Assembly: GCF_900112375.1 (NCBI RefSeq) | Contig: NZ_FOLS01000033.1 | Location: forward strand, 25,845-89,844 | Source of the DNA: Pseudomonas citronellolis | GTDB lineage: Bacteria; Pseudomonadota; Gammaproteobacteria; Pseudomonadales; Pseudomonadaceae | DNA length: 64,000 nucleotides | Direction of reading: 5' to 3' | Position numbers and translations under genes: made by a program | The notes under the pieces: model-generated | What the model was told of the DNA's origin: nothing | The model's database searches: none | What the model saw: only the letters and a program-made list of their open reading frames with translations | Shown here: piece after piece, positions 26,376-34,441 of the stretch | Layout: the number at the start of each line of letters is the position of its first letter | Numbering within the stretch: position 1 is the stretch's first letter

Positions 26376-27125
26376 ATGGACAAGGACATCGTGATAGTGA
26401 CGGGCGGCGGGCGCGGCATCGGCCAGGCCATCGTCGACCGGTTCCTCGCCCAGGGCGCGCAGGTCGCGACCTGCGGTCGGGGAGAGCGCCCGGCCGACCT
26501 GGACGAAGCGGTGCTGTGGGTACAGGCCGACGTCTCGCGCAGCGCCGATGCCGGTCGCGTGGTGAAGCGAACCCTCGAACACTTCGGCGCGCCCACCGTG
26601 CTGGTCAACAACGCCGGCGTGCAGGTGGAGAAGACCCTCGACGCGACCACCGACGAGGACTGGGAGCAGGTCATGGGCATCAACGCCAAGGGCACCTTCA
26701 ACCTCTGCCGCGCCGTGCTGCCGGTCATGGCGGAGCGGGGCGGCAGCATCGTCAACCTCGGTTCGATTTCCGGGTTGAACGCCGATCCGTCCATGGCCCT
26801 GTACAACGCCTCCAAGGCCTTCGTGCATGGCCTGACGCGCTCCATCGCCATCGACCACGGCCCGCGCGTGCGCTGTAACGCGGTGTGCCCGGGCTGGATC
26901 ATGACGGCCATGGCCGAGGACGGTTTCGCCCAGGCCCGCGACCCCGGGAAAGCCAAGGCCGACGCCCTGGCCCGGCACCCCGCCGGGCGCTTCGGCCGGC
27001 CTCGGGACGTCGCTGAACTGGTGGCCTGGCTCGCCAGTGAACAGGCCGGTTTCGTCACCGGCCAGTGCTATGTCATCGACGGCGGCCTGACCGCCGCCTC
27101 TCCACTCCAACCGAGGTTCTTCTGA
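26376..27125 (+). CDS. SDR family oxidoreductase
   Basis: This 249-aa FabG-like short-chain dehydrogenase has TGGGRGIG (9-16), NNAG, a catalytic Ser in LGSISG, YNASK and the C-terminal GQCYVIDGG. It starts 5 bases after the aldehyde dehydrogenase stop, and its own stop overlaps the next start (TGATG), so translation is coupled to the CdhA-like gene. Placed next to CdhA it might oxidise the other carnitine enantiomer or a related hydroxy acid. That is inference. Confidence 0.87.
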   Translation: MDKDIVIVTGGGRGIGQAIVDRFLAQGAQVATCGRGERPADLDEAVLWVQADVSRSADAGRVVKRTLEHFGAPTVLVNNAGVQVEKTLDATTDEDWEQVMGINAKGTFNLCRAVLPVMAERGGSIVNLGSISGLNADPSMALYNASKAFVHGLTRSIAIDHGPRVRCNAVCPGWIMTAMAEDGFAQARDPGKAKADALARHPAGRFGRPRDVAELVAWLASEQAGFVTGQCYVIDGGLTAASPLQPRFF

Positions 27126-28060
27126 TGCGTGAATTCCAGAATGTGGCGGTATTGGGCGCCGGTGTCATCGGTGCCAGCTGGGCGGCGTTGTTCCTGGCCT
27201 CCGGCCGTGACGTGGCGGTCTTCGACCCTGCCGAGGGGATGGAGGACGAGGTGCGCGAGTACGTGAAGAACGCCTGGCCCACCCTGGTGGAACTGGGGCT
27301 GGTGAAGGAGGGCGCGCCGGGCGAGCTGAGCTTCCACCGCAACGCGGCCGACGCGGTGAAGCACGCCGACTTCATCCAGGAAAGCGTGCCCGAGCGCATC
27401 CGGATCAAGCATGCGCTCTATGCCGAAATCGAACCGCTGCTGAAGGCCGGCGCCATCGTCGCGTCGTCCGCCTCGGGCCTGCCGCTGAGCGAGATGCAGG
27501 CCGGCTGGCGGGACCCGTCGCGCTTCGTCCTCGGCCACCCGTTCAACCCGCCGCACCTGATCCCGCTGGTGGAGGTCATGGGCAACCAGCGCACCGCGCA
27601 GGATGCGGTGGAGGGCGCGGAGCGCTTCTACGAGCAGGTCGGCAAGGTGACCATCCGCGTCCATCGCGAAGTCCCCGGCCACGTCGCCAACCGCCTGCAG
27701 GCCGCGCTCTGGCGCGAGGCCATCCACCTGGTGAAGATCGGCGCGGCCAGCGTCGAGGACGTCGACACCGCCATGTGGGCCGGGCCCGGCCTGCGCTGGG
27801 CGGCCATGGGGCCGACGCTGCTGTTCCACCTGGGCGGCGGGCCCGGCGGCCTGGAGTCCTTCTGCCAGAAGTACGCCGAGAGCTTCCACCGCTGGTGGGA
27901 CGACCTGGGCGACCCGCGGCTGGATGCCGAGACCGCGGCGCTGCTGGTCCAGGGCGTGGCCGCCGAGTCCGCCGACGGCACCCAGGCGGAGCTTTCCCGG
28001 GCCCGCGACGAGCTGATCACTGCGATGCTCAAGACCACCGCGAACCTGCGGCGCAAGTAA
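27125..28060 (+). CDS. cdhA: L-carnitine dehydrogenase-like (3-hydroxyacyl-CoA dehydrogenase family)
   Basis: This 311-aa NAD-dependent dehydrogenase has VAVLGAGVIGASW (Rossmann GxGxxG at 11-16), the QESVPER segment, SSASGLPLSEM and GHPFNPPHLIPLVEV carrying the catalytic histidine. Carnitine 3-dehydrogenases (about 320 aa) and lambda-crystallin-type enzymes share this layout. The GLRWAAMGP motif in the C-terminal domain is also seen in carnitine dehydrogenases. It would oxidise L-carnitine to 3-dehydrocarnitine, the substrate of the BKACE enzyme in this operon. Sequence alone does not exclude another beta-hydroxy acid. Confidence 0.75.
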   Translation: MREFQNVAVLGAGVIGASWAALFLASGRDVAVFDPAEGMEDEVREYVKNAWPTLVELGLVKEGAPGELSFHRNAADAVKHADFIQESVPERIRIKHALYAEIEPLLKAGAIVASSASGLPLSEMQAGWRDPSRFVLGHPFNPPHLIPLVEVMGNQRTAQDAVEGAERFYEQVGKVTIRVHREVPGHVANRLQAALWREAIHLVKIGAASVEDVDTAMWAGPGLRWAAMGPTLLFHLGGGPGGLESFCQKYAESFHRWWDDLGDPRLDAETAALLVQGVAAESADGTQAELSRARDELITAMLKTTANLRRK

Positions 28061-28139
28061 GCCGTCGAAGTCGTTCGCAGGTTGGCGGGGCGCAAGCGCT
28101 CCGCCGGCCGTAGTCCCCGATCCAGGAGCAGAGGTCATC

Positions 28140-29093
28140 ATGTCGGTCCAACGTCTGACACTGCGGGTGGCGGAGATCGCCAGCGCCGCCCGGGACGCGC
28201 TGGTCATCGAGCTGCGCGATCCCGCCGGCGGCGAGCTGCCGGCCTTCACCCCCGGCGCGCACATCGAACTGCACCTGCCCGGCGGCCTGGTGCGCCAGTA
28301 TTCGCTATGCGGCGATGCCCGGCAGCGCGACGCCTACCGCGTCGGCGTCGGCCTGGCGCCGGCCAGCCGCGGCGGTTCGCGCTACATCCACCAGCAGTTG
28401 CGCGTCGGCGACCTGCTCAGCGTCACGCCGCCGCGCAACCACTTCCCGCTGTTCGAGGACGCCGCCGAGTTCGTCTTCTTCGCCGGCGGCATCGGCATCA
28501 CGCCGATTCTCTCGATGATCCACTGGTGCGAGGCGAACCGGCGCCCCTGGCGGCTGTTCTACCTGGTGCGCAGCCGCGAGCGCGCGGCCTTCCTCGACCA
28601 GCTCGCGGCCTACGGCAGCCGCGTGACCCTGCATGCCGACGAAGAGGCCGGCGGGCTGTTCGACATCGCCGGCAACCTGGCCCGCCTGCCGGCGCGGGCG
28701 CACCTCTACACCTGCGGCCCCACGCCCTTGATGCTGGCGGTGGAGGCGGCGGCCAGGGCCTTCCCCGTCGAGCAGGTGCACTTCGAATGGTTCTCGCCGC
28801 GGCAGGTGGAGAAGGCCGGGGCCGACGTGCCCTTCACCCTCAAGCTCGCGCGCAGCGGCAAGTGCCTGGAGGTGCCGGCCGAGCAGAGCATCCTGCAGGT
28901 GCTGGAGGCCAACGGCGTCTGCGTCGAGAACTCCTGCCGCGAGGGCACCTGCGGCGCCTGCGAGACCCGGGTGCTGGCCGGCATCCCCGACCACCGCGAC
29001 AGCGTGCTGAGCGAGGCGGAGCGCAAGGCCAACCGTACCCTGATGGTCTGCGTGTCCCGCGCGCTTTCCGCGACGCTGGAACTGGACCTGTAA
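28140..29093 (+). CDS. cntB: Oxygenase reductase component, CntB/YeaX-like
   Basis: This 317-aa phthalate-dioxygenase-reductase-type protein has an FMN-binding barrel (RQYSLCGD), an NAD domain (FFAGGIGITPILSM, YTCGP) and a C-terminal plant-type [2Fe-2S] ferredoxin. Its cluster cysteines are in ENSCREGTCGACETRVL, with a fourth in MVCVS. Such reductases feed electrons to Rieske oxygenases, and CntB does so for CntA. It is the only reductase in the window, while there are two Rieske oxygenases, so it may serve both. It follows the CdhA-like gene by 79 bases. Confidence 0.87.
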   Translation: MSVQRLTLRVAEIASAARDALVIELRDPAGGELPAFTPGAHIELHLPGGLVRQYSLCGDARQRDAYRVGVGLAPASRGGSRYIHQQLRVGDLLSVTPPRNHFPLFEDAAEFVFFAGGIGITPILSMIHWCEANRRPWRLFYLVRSRERAAFLDQLAAYGSRVTLHADEEAGGLFDIAGNLARLPARAHLYTCGPTPLMLAVEAAARAFPVEQVHFEWFSPRQVEKAGADVPFTLKLARSGKCLEVPAEQSILQVLEANGVCVENSCREGTCGACETRVLAGIPDHRDSVLSEAERKANRTLMVCVSRALSATLELDL

Positions 29094-29121
29094 GCCAACT
29101 CCCCCCAGAGCAGGACACGCC

Positions 29122-29583
29122 ATGCTGACCTATCGAACGCCCGTGCTGCGCGAATGGATCGACTACAACGAGCACCTGCGCGACGCTTTCTACTTCCTCA
29201 TCTTCAGCTACGCCACCGATGCGCTGATGGCGCGCATCGGCCTGGACGCGGCGGGCCGGGCCGACACCGGGCACACTCTGTTCACCCTCGAAGCGCACAT
29301 CAACTACCTGGCCCAGGCGAAGCTGCACGAGGCGCTGGAAGTGCGCACGTCGTTCATCGACCGCGACCTCAAGCGCCTGCACATCGTGCACAACCTCTAC
29401 CGCGAGGGCGCGGCCGAGCCCCTGGCCGTCAGCGAGCAGATGCTGATGAACATCGACAGCCGAACCGGCAGGTCCAGCGCCTTCGCCGGGGCGGTGGATT
29501 CGCGGATTTCCGAGCTTTTCCGGCAGTTCCAGGGGGCCCGGCACCCCGGCTATTGCGGGAAGACCATCGGCATACGCCGCTGA
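29122..29583 (+). CDS. cdhB: Betainyl-CoA thioesterase, CdhB-like
   Basis: This 153-aa protein has the 4-hydroxybenzoyl-CoA thioesterase (hotdog) fold signature: REWIDYNEHLRDAFYFLIFS with the catalytic acidic residue region near 12-18, and the later MLMNIDSRTGRSSAF seen in CdhB-type thioesterases. In carnitine degradation it hydrolyses betainyl-CoA to glycine betaine and CoA after the BKACE step. AGGA precedes the ATG. Its place between the reductase and the binding protein keeps all cdh parts in one operon. Confidence 0.85.
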   Translation: MLTYRTPVLREWIDYNEHLRDAFYFLIFSYATDALMARIGLDAAGRADTGHTLFTLEAHINYLAQAKLHEALEVRTSFIDRDLKRLHIVHNLYREGAAEPLAVSEQMLMNIDSRTGRSSAFAGAVDSRISELFRQFQGARHPGYCGKTIGIRR

Positions 29584-29646
29584 GGCGGGCCTGCCCTGCG
29601 CAGGCGCAACCCACAAAAACAAAACCTTGCCTTGAGGATTCTCCCG

Positions 29647-30588
29647 ATGAAAGCTGCATCCCTGCTGTTCCTGGGCGCCCTGGCCGTTCTCCCCGTCGCG
29701 GCGCAGGCCGCCGAGCCCGCGCAGTGCCAACTGGTCAGGATGTCCGACCCCGGCTGGACCGACATCCAGTCCACCACCGCCATCGCCAACACCCTGCTCA
29801 AGGGCCTGGGCTACAAGACCAAGGTGACCCTGCTGGGGGTGCCGCTGACCTACAAGGCGCTGGCCGAAGGCAAGAACATGGACGTGTTCCTCGGCACCTG
29901 GATCCCGACCATGGAGCCGGACCTCAAGCCCTACCGCGACGCCGGCAGGATCGACATCGTCCGCGTCAACCTCAAGCACGCCAAGTACACCCTGGCGGTA
30001 CCGGAGGAGCTCTGGAACCGCGGGCTGAAGGACTTCGCGGACATCCCGAAATTCAAGGACGAGCTCAACGGCAAGATCTACGGCCTGGAGCCGGGCGACG
30101 GCGGCAACAATGCCGTGCTCAAGGCCATCGAGCAGAACGCCTTCGGCTTGAAGGACGCCGGCTTCAACGTGGTGGCGTCCAGCGAGTCGGGCATGCTGTC
30201 CCAGGTCGACCGGGCCATCCGCAGGAAGAACGCGATCCTCTTCCTGGGCTGGGAACCGCACCCGATGAACACCCGCTTCAGGATCCGCTTCCTCACCGGC
30301 GGCGACGCCTTCTTCGGCCCGGACTTCGGCGACGCCACCGTCTACACCAGCACCCGCAAGGGCTACGTGGACGAATGCCCGAACGTGGGGCAGTTGCTGA
30401 AGAACCTCAGCTTCACGCTGGACATGGAGAACACCATCATGGGCTCCATTCTGGACGACAAGATGGAACCCGAGGACGCGGCGAAAGCCTGGCTGAAGAA
30501 GAACCCGCAGGTGCTGGAGCCGTGGTTGAAGGATGTGGCGACCGTCGATGGGAGGCCGGGGTTGGAGGCGGTCAGGGGGAGTTTGTAG
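29647..30588 (+). CDS. caiX: CaiX/ChoX-type periplasmic carnitine or choline binding protein
   Basis: This 313-aa protein has a signal peptide at about residues 1-22 (FLGALAVLPVAAQAA). An OpuAC/ChoX-type domain follows, with MSDPGWTDIQST, the LLKGLGYKTKV strand, LGVPLTYKALAEGKNMDVFL and FLGWEPHPMNTRF, motifs of choline- and carnitine-binding proteins. It lacks its own ATPase and permease here; CaiX of P. aeruginosa likewise borrows the shared Cbc permease. GAGGA precedes the ATG. It closes the operon and would deliver carnitine or an analogue. Confidence 0.87.
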   Translation: MKAASLLFLGALAVLPVAAQAAEPAQCQLVRMSDPGWTDIQSTTAIANTLLKGLGYKTKVTLLGVPLTYKALAEGKNMDVFLGTWIPTMEPDLKPYRDAGRIDIVRVNLKHAKYTLAVPEELWNRGLKDFADIPKFKDELNGKIYGLEPGDGGNNAVLKAIEQNAFGLKDAGFNVVASSESGMLSQVDRAIRRKNAILFLGWEPHPMNTRFRIRFLTGGDAFFGPDFGDATVYTSTRKGYVDECPNVGQLLKNLSFTLDMENTIMGSILDDKMEPEDAAKAWLKKNPQVLEPWLKDVATVDGRPGLEAVRGSL

Positions 30589-30612
30589 GGGGAAGTGGTG
30601 TTGTGCCCGAAG

Positions 30613-30666
30613 AGCGCCCTCTCCCCAACCCTCTCCCGCAAGCGGGAGAGGGGGCTGTCCTGAGTG
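30613..30666. repeat. CCCTCTCCC hairpin repeat after caiX
   Basis: CCCTCTCCCGC (30629-30639) pairs with GCGGGAGAGGG (30642-30652). The leader and the trailing GCTGTCCTGAGTGG are identical to the copy at 12231-12284. It could stop transcription after the operon but has no T-tract. A third relative (CCCTCTCCC/GGGAGAGGG) is at 31272-31293. Confidence 0.65.
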
Positions 30667-30706
30667 GGGGGGCGAATCCTGCGTCATCCTGAAGCGCCTA
30701 ACCCCA

Positions 30707-31218
30707 CCCCGTCATTCCCGCGAACGCGGGACGCGGCTCCATCGCGAACAGCGCTTGCGCTGGCCCGAAGGGGAATAACCCAGTGGCTGCGGGGTTCGCG
30801 AGCAAGCTCGCTCCTACGAAGAGCAAAAGCGGCTCAGCTCTGGCTTTGGCTCTTGGGACTTCCAGAGAAGCCTCCGAGCGCACCGAAACGCCCCTTCAGA
30901 AGGCCGAGCGAAACCGGCGCTCAGGAGGTCATGCGACATGGATGTCGCGAGAGCCTCGCGGGCTACAGGGACGTACGCTCGGGGGGGGACGCCTAGTTCG
31001 GGCCTCCGTGGCGGGGGAATTCGTGAGGGTAGCCCGGCTTCATCGGGCCCGTATGCGGGGCAAGCCTTTTTGGTTCCTTTTTGCGGGGGTGGCCTTCCAC
31101 CGTTTGACAAAAGGGACTCGCCCGAGGGGGCGAAACAAAAAATCTCCGAACACTCGGTGCGGCGCGCTACACCCAAACAAGACGTCTCTGGGTTCCCGCC
31201 TTCGCGGGAATGACGGGG
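30707..31218. repeat. MITE-like composite repeat, copy B
   Basis: A 512-base non-coding element has near-perfect 25-base terminal inverted repeats: CCCCGTCATTCCCGCGAA at the left (30707-30731) and TTCGCGGGAATGACGGGG at the right (31193-31218), one mismatch over 25 bases. Its interior from 30781 matches copy A (12521-12931) with long identical runs. Copy B carries about 50 extra bases near its left end and a GGGGACGCCTAGTTC segment also found in the repeats around the TonB receptor gene. No coding sequence is credible inside. Confidence 0.72.
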
Positions 31219-31354
31219 TGAGGTTAGGGGTGGGAGGATGGCGCCTGACCGACACGTCGCTCAGGACGGCCCCCTCTCCCTTCAGGGAGAGGGCTGGGGA
31301 GAGGGAGCCAAGGCCAGGATGTAAACACCCCCGCCAAACCAACACACCAAACGA

Positions 31355-32389
31355 TCAGCGCGCCGCCCAGGCATTGAACCGCTGCTGCAGCTGCTCCCCA
31401 TGATCCGCCCAGAACGCCGCATCCATCGCCAACTGCTTGCCCAGGTTATCCGGCGCGCTGGGAAGGTCCCGGCTCTGCGCAGGCTCTATCTGCGCCGCAG
31501 CCTCGAGGTTCACCGGCCCATAGGCGATGTGGTCGGAATAGGCCTTCTGCTGCGGCTCCTGCAGCGCGAACCGGATGAACTTGCGTCCTTCCTCGGCGTG
31601 CTTGGCGCCCTTGGGAATGGCGTAGGACTCGATGTCGTAGATACCGCCGTTCCACACCACCTTCAGGTTGCTTTCGTTCTGCACGGCGGAGATGCGCCCG
31701 TTGTACGCGGCGCTCATCACCACGTCGCCGGAGACCAGGTATTGCGGCGGTTGCGCGCCGGCTTCCCACCACTGGATGTACGGCTTGATCTCGTCGAGCT
31801 TGCGGAAGGCGCGGTCCTGGCCTTCCTTGGTGGCGAGCACGGCGTAGATGTCCTTGTACGGCACGCCGTCGGCCATCAGCGCGTACTCCAGGGTGTACAT
31901 CGGGCCCTTGCGCAGCCCGCGCTTGCCCGGGTACTTCTTCACGTCCCAGAAGTCGGCCCAGCCGGTGGGCGCGGTCTTGAGCTTGTCGGCGTTGTAGGCC
32001 AGCACCGTGGACCAGACGAAGATGCCCGCGCCGCAGGTGTTGATCGCGCCCTTGACCAGCTTGGGCGCCAGGGCGGCGATGGCCGGGTCGTCGCCGATCT
32101 CCTCCAGCAGCCCCTCGTCGCAGGCGCGCAGCAGTTCCGGCGTTTCCAGCTCCACCACGTCCCAGGAGACGCTGCCGGTGTCGACCTGGATCTTGACCTT
32201 GGCCATCTCGCCGTTGAATTCGTCGGCAATGATCCGGCTGCCGGTCTGCGCGCTATAGGGCTGGTAGTAGGCCTGCTGCTGCGCGTTCTTGTTCGCCCCG
32301 CCCTGGGAGGCCACGGTGAGGTCGGCCAGGGCGTGGGTGGAAAGACAAGCGATGGAAACGGCGATGACGCTGCTCAGAGACTTTGGCAT
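31355..32389 (-). CDS. PotD/PotF-like ABC transporter substrate-binding protein
   Basis: This 344-aa periplasmic binding protein has a signal peptide at about 1-22 (SVIAVSIACLSTHALA). A family-1 solute-binding fold follows, with LTVASQGG at the mature start, DVVELETPELLRAC, WADFWDVKKYPGKRGLR and the polyamine-type GRISAVQ region. The ATG at 32389 is chosen because it begins the signal peptide and has GGAG about 10 bases before it. No permease or ATPase genes are adjacent. It is divergent from the PucR regulator and probably captures a polyamine-like amine. Confidence 0.85.
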   Translation of the reverse strand: MPKSLSSVIAVSIACLSTHALADLTVASQGGANKNAQQQAYYQPYSAQTGSRIIADEFNGEMAKVKIQVDTGSVSWDVVELETPELLRACDEGLLEEIGDDPAIAALAPKLVKGAINTCGAGIFVWSTVLAYNADKLKTAPTGWADFWDVKKYPGKRGLRKGPMYTLEYALMADGVPYKDIYAVLATKEGQDRAFRKLDEIKPYIQWWEAGAQPPQYLVSGDVVMSAAYNGRISAVQNESNLKVVWNGGIYDIESYAIPKGAKHAEEGRKFIRFALQEPQQKAYSDHIAYGPVNLEAAAQIEPAQSRDLPSAPDNLGKQLAMDAAFWADHGEQLQQRFNAWAAR

Positions 32390-32528
32390 TGTTATGGGCT
32401 CCGATGAGTCGAGGGAATGTCCGGTGAGGGCAATGGGCCGGGGCGCTGGACTGCGCGCGGCCTGACCTCCAGTTTCCCCAGGGCCCGGGCGCGGCGACAT
32501 CAGACAGATTTACAATTCGCCAGCAGCT

Positions 32529-32546
32529 GGTTCATACCTTTGTATG
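32529..32546 (+). promoter_or_regulatory. Candidate PucR operator, site 1
   Basis: GGTTCATACCTTTGTATG lies between the divergent binding-protein and pucR genes, 67 bases upstream of the pucR start. Fifteen of its 18 bases recur as GGTTCGTATGTTTGTATG on the minus strand at 35921-35938, upstream of the FAD oxidase gene. The core CATAC-CTTT-GTATG is itself an inverted repeat. Confidence 0.55.
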
Positions 32547-32612
32547 GATTCAACGGCCCGGGGCCGATGCGATCCTCTGATTCGCTGCTGGAACCCACCT
32601 GCCGGAGGCGCC

Positions 32613-34088
32613 GTGCCGATCTCGATTCAGGACATCCTCGATGACAACGCGCTGTCCACGCGCCTGGTCAGCGGCGCCAGCCATGTCGGGCGGCTGCTGC
32701 GCTGGGCGCACGTCTGCGAACTGCCCGACCCCTCGCAATGGCTGGGCGAGGGCGAGCTGCTGATGACCACCGGCCTGGGCATTCCCGCCGATGCCGCGGC
32801 GCAGCGCGAGTACATCGAGCGGCTGGCCAGGGCCCGGGTGGCGGGGCTGATGATCGGAGAGAACATGCACGCGCCCAGCGACATGGAAGCGCTGTTCGAT
32901 ACCGCCATGCAGCTGGATTTCCCGCTGCTGCTGACGCATAGCTCGGTGCCGTTCTCGGCGGTCGCCCGGGCGATCATCGACGCCAGCAAGCAGGAGGAGC
33001 AGGAGCGCCGCAGCGCGGTGGCGCGCATCTACGAAAGCGCGCGCATGGGCCTGCGCCACGTCGGCGTGGAGTTCCTGCTGCAACGCCTGGCGGCGGACTT
33101 GCGCACCCAGCTTTACCTGTTCGACGCCGCCTCGCTGGAGCCCTGGCATGCGGGCCTGGCGCCGCTGCCGGCGCACTGGCGGGCGGCCCTGGGCAAGCGT
33201 GCGAACACCACCACTACCGTCACCCGCCATTCGACGGAGGAGGGCGACGCCCTGGTCATGGCGCTGCCTTCGGTGCCGGCCTGCAAGATTCTCGCGTGCG
33301 GCGGCGGCCTGGTCGACTATGGCCTGCTGCACCACGTGACGGCGGTGCTGGGCATCGAGCTGGAGCGCCAGCAGGTCGAACATGAGCGCCTGTTGCGCCA
33401 GGGCTGGGAGTTGCTGGATGACCTGTTGCAGCAGCGCCTGAGCGAGCGGCCCGCCCACGAGCGCCTGGGCGCCCTGGGCTATCCGGTCGGCCAGGCGGTC
33501 TTCGCCGTCGCCCGTTGCCAGGCGGACTTGCCCGAGCGCTGGTCGCAGCGGCTGCACCTGCAGGGCGTGGCGTTATTGTCGCGTGTGCAGGGCGAGGAAC
33601 TGATCCTGCTGCTGGCCTCGGATGCGGCGGCGGAGCAGGTCCAGCAGGTGCTCGGTTGCCCGCTGGGGTTGTCCAACCCGCTGGGGCACTCGGGCCGTAC
33701 CCCGGAGGCGCTGCGCGAGGCGCGCCTGGCTCTGGCGCATACCTCGGCCAGCCGCCAGGTCGCCCACTACGGGCGGGCTTCCGGCGAGCTGCTGTGGCTG
33801 CCGTCCAGCCTGGAGGAAGCCCTGCTGGTCTACCGCCGCGCCCTGGGCGCCCTGGCCGATTACGACCAGCAGCAGGGCGCGCAGCTGCAGCACACGCTGC
33901 AGGTGTTCCTCGAACAGAACCGCTCCTGGCAGAAGACCGCCGAGCGGCTCAACGTGCACCGCCAGACGCTGGTCTACCGCATCCGCCGCATCGAGGAGAT
34001 CACCGGCCTCTCGCTGGACTCCACCGAGGACGTCGCCGTGCTGTGGATCGCCCTGCGCGCGGCGGACATCGCCGGCCTCAAGGCATGA
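32613..34088 (+). CDS. PucR-family transcriptional regulator
   Basis: This 491-aa regulator has an N-terminal PucR domain (about 5-125, beginning ISIQDILDD with GELLMTTGLGIP). A middle region follows, and then a C-terminal PucR helix-turn-helix (about 430-475, RSWQKTAERLNVHRQTLVYR, IRRIEEITG). The GTG at 32613 is preferred: GGAGG is 4 bases upstream and the family starts here; an ATG at 32544 would add an atypical cysteine- and arginine-rich leader. It sits between the binding-protein gene and the cupin/oxidase unit, and probably controls both through a shared 18-bp site. Confidence 0.87.
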   Translation: MPISIQDILDDNALSTRLVSGASHVGRLLRWAHVCELPDPSQWLGEGELLMTTGLGIPADAAAQREYIERLARARVAGLMIGENMHAPSDMEALFDTAMQLDFPLLLTHSSVPFSAVARAIIDASKQEEQERRSAVARIYESARMGLRHVGVEFLLQRLAADLRTQLYLFDAASLEPWHAGLAPLPAHWRAALGKRANTTTTVTRHSTEEGDALVMALPSVPACKILACGGGLVDYGLLHHVTAVLGIELERQQVEHERLLRQGWELLDDLLQQRLSERPAHERLGALGYPVGQAVFAVARCQADLPERWSQRLHLQGVALLSRVQGEELILLLASDAAAEQVQQVLGCPLGLSNPLGHSGRTPEALREARLALAHTSASRQVAHYGRASGELLWLPSSLEEALLVYRRALGALADYDQQQGAQLQHTLQVFLEQNRSWQKTAERLNVHRQTLVYRIRRIEEITGLSLDSTEDVAVLWIALRAADIAGLKA

Positions 34089-34422
34089 TCACGAAGCTCT
34101 TGCGCAGGGTTTCGCGAATGTCCCAGGTGCCGTGACAGTTCGCCGGGAACAGGATGGCGTCGCCGGCGCGCAGCTCGATGGGCTCGCCCTCGTCGGGGAT
34201 GAAGAAGCCGTGGCCGCTGATGAAGTGGCTGAACTCGCGCTCCATGACCTGGCGGCGGAAGCGCCCCGGGGTGCATTCCCACACGCCGGTCAGCAGGCCG
34301 CCCTGGCCTTCGGCGGCGTAGGTGGCGGCCTCGGCCACCGGCGTGCCGACCGGCGCCTTGGCCGGTACGCCGGCGGGCAGCGGGAAGCGGGCGGTATCGG
34401 GCAGATGGATCAGGTGCTGCAT
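34078..34422 (-). CDS. DUF861 (Cupin_3) cupin-domain protein
   Basis: This 114-aa small cupin has the DUF861 pattern WECTPGRFRRQVMEREFSHF, then SGHGFFIPDEGEPIELRAGD and FPANCHGTWDIRETLRKSFV, covering the barrel and its metal-binding region. AAGGAG precedes the ATG. Its 3' end overlaps the convergent pucR gene by 11 bases, and it lies 19 bases downstream of the FAD oxidase stop, so oxidase and cupin form an operon. Such cupins often accompany polyamine-type oxidases; its reaction is unknown. Confidence 0.85.
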   Translation of the reverse strand: MQHLIHLPDTARFPLPAGVPAKAPVGTPVAEAATYAAEGQGGLLTGVWECTPGRFRRQVMEREFSHFISGHGFFIPDEGEPIELRAGDAILFPANCHGTWDIRETLRKSFVIMP

Positions 34423-34441
34423 CGAAGGTCTCCTTGCCTGT

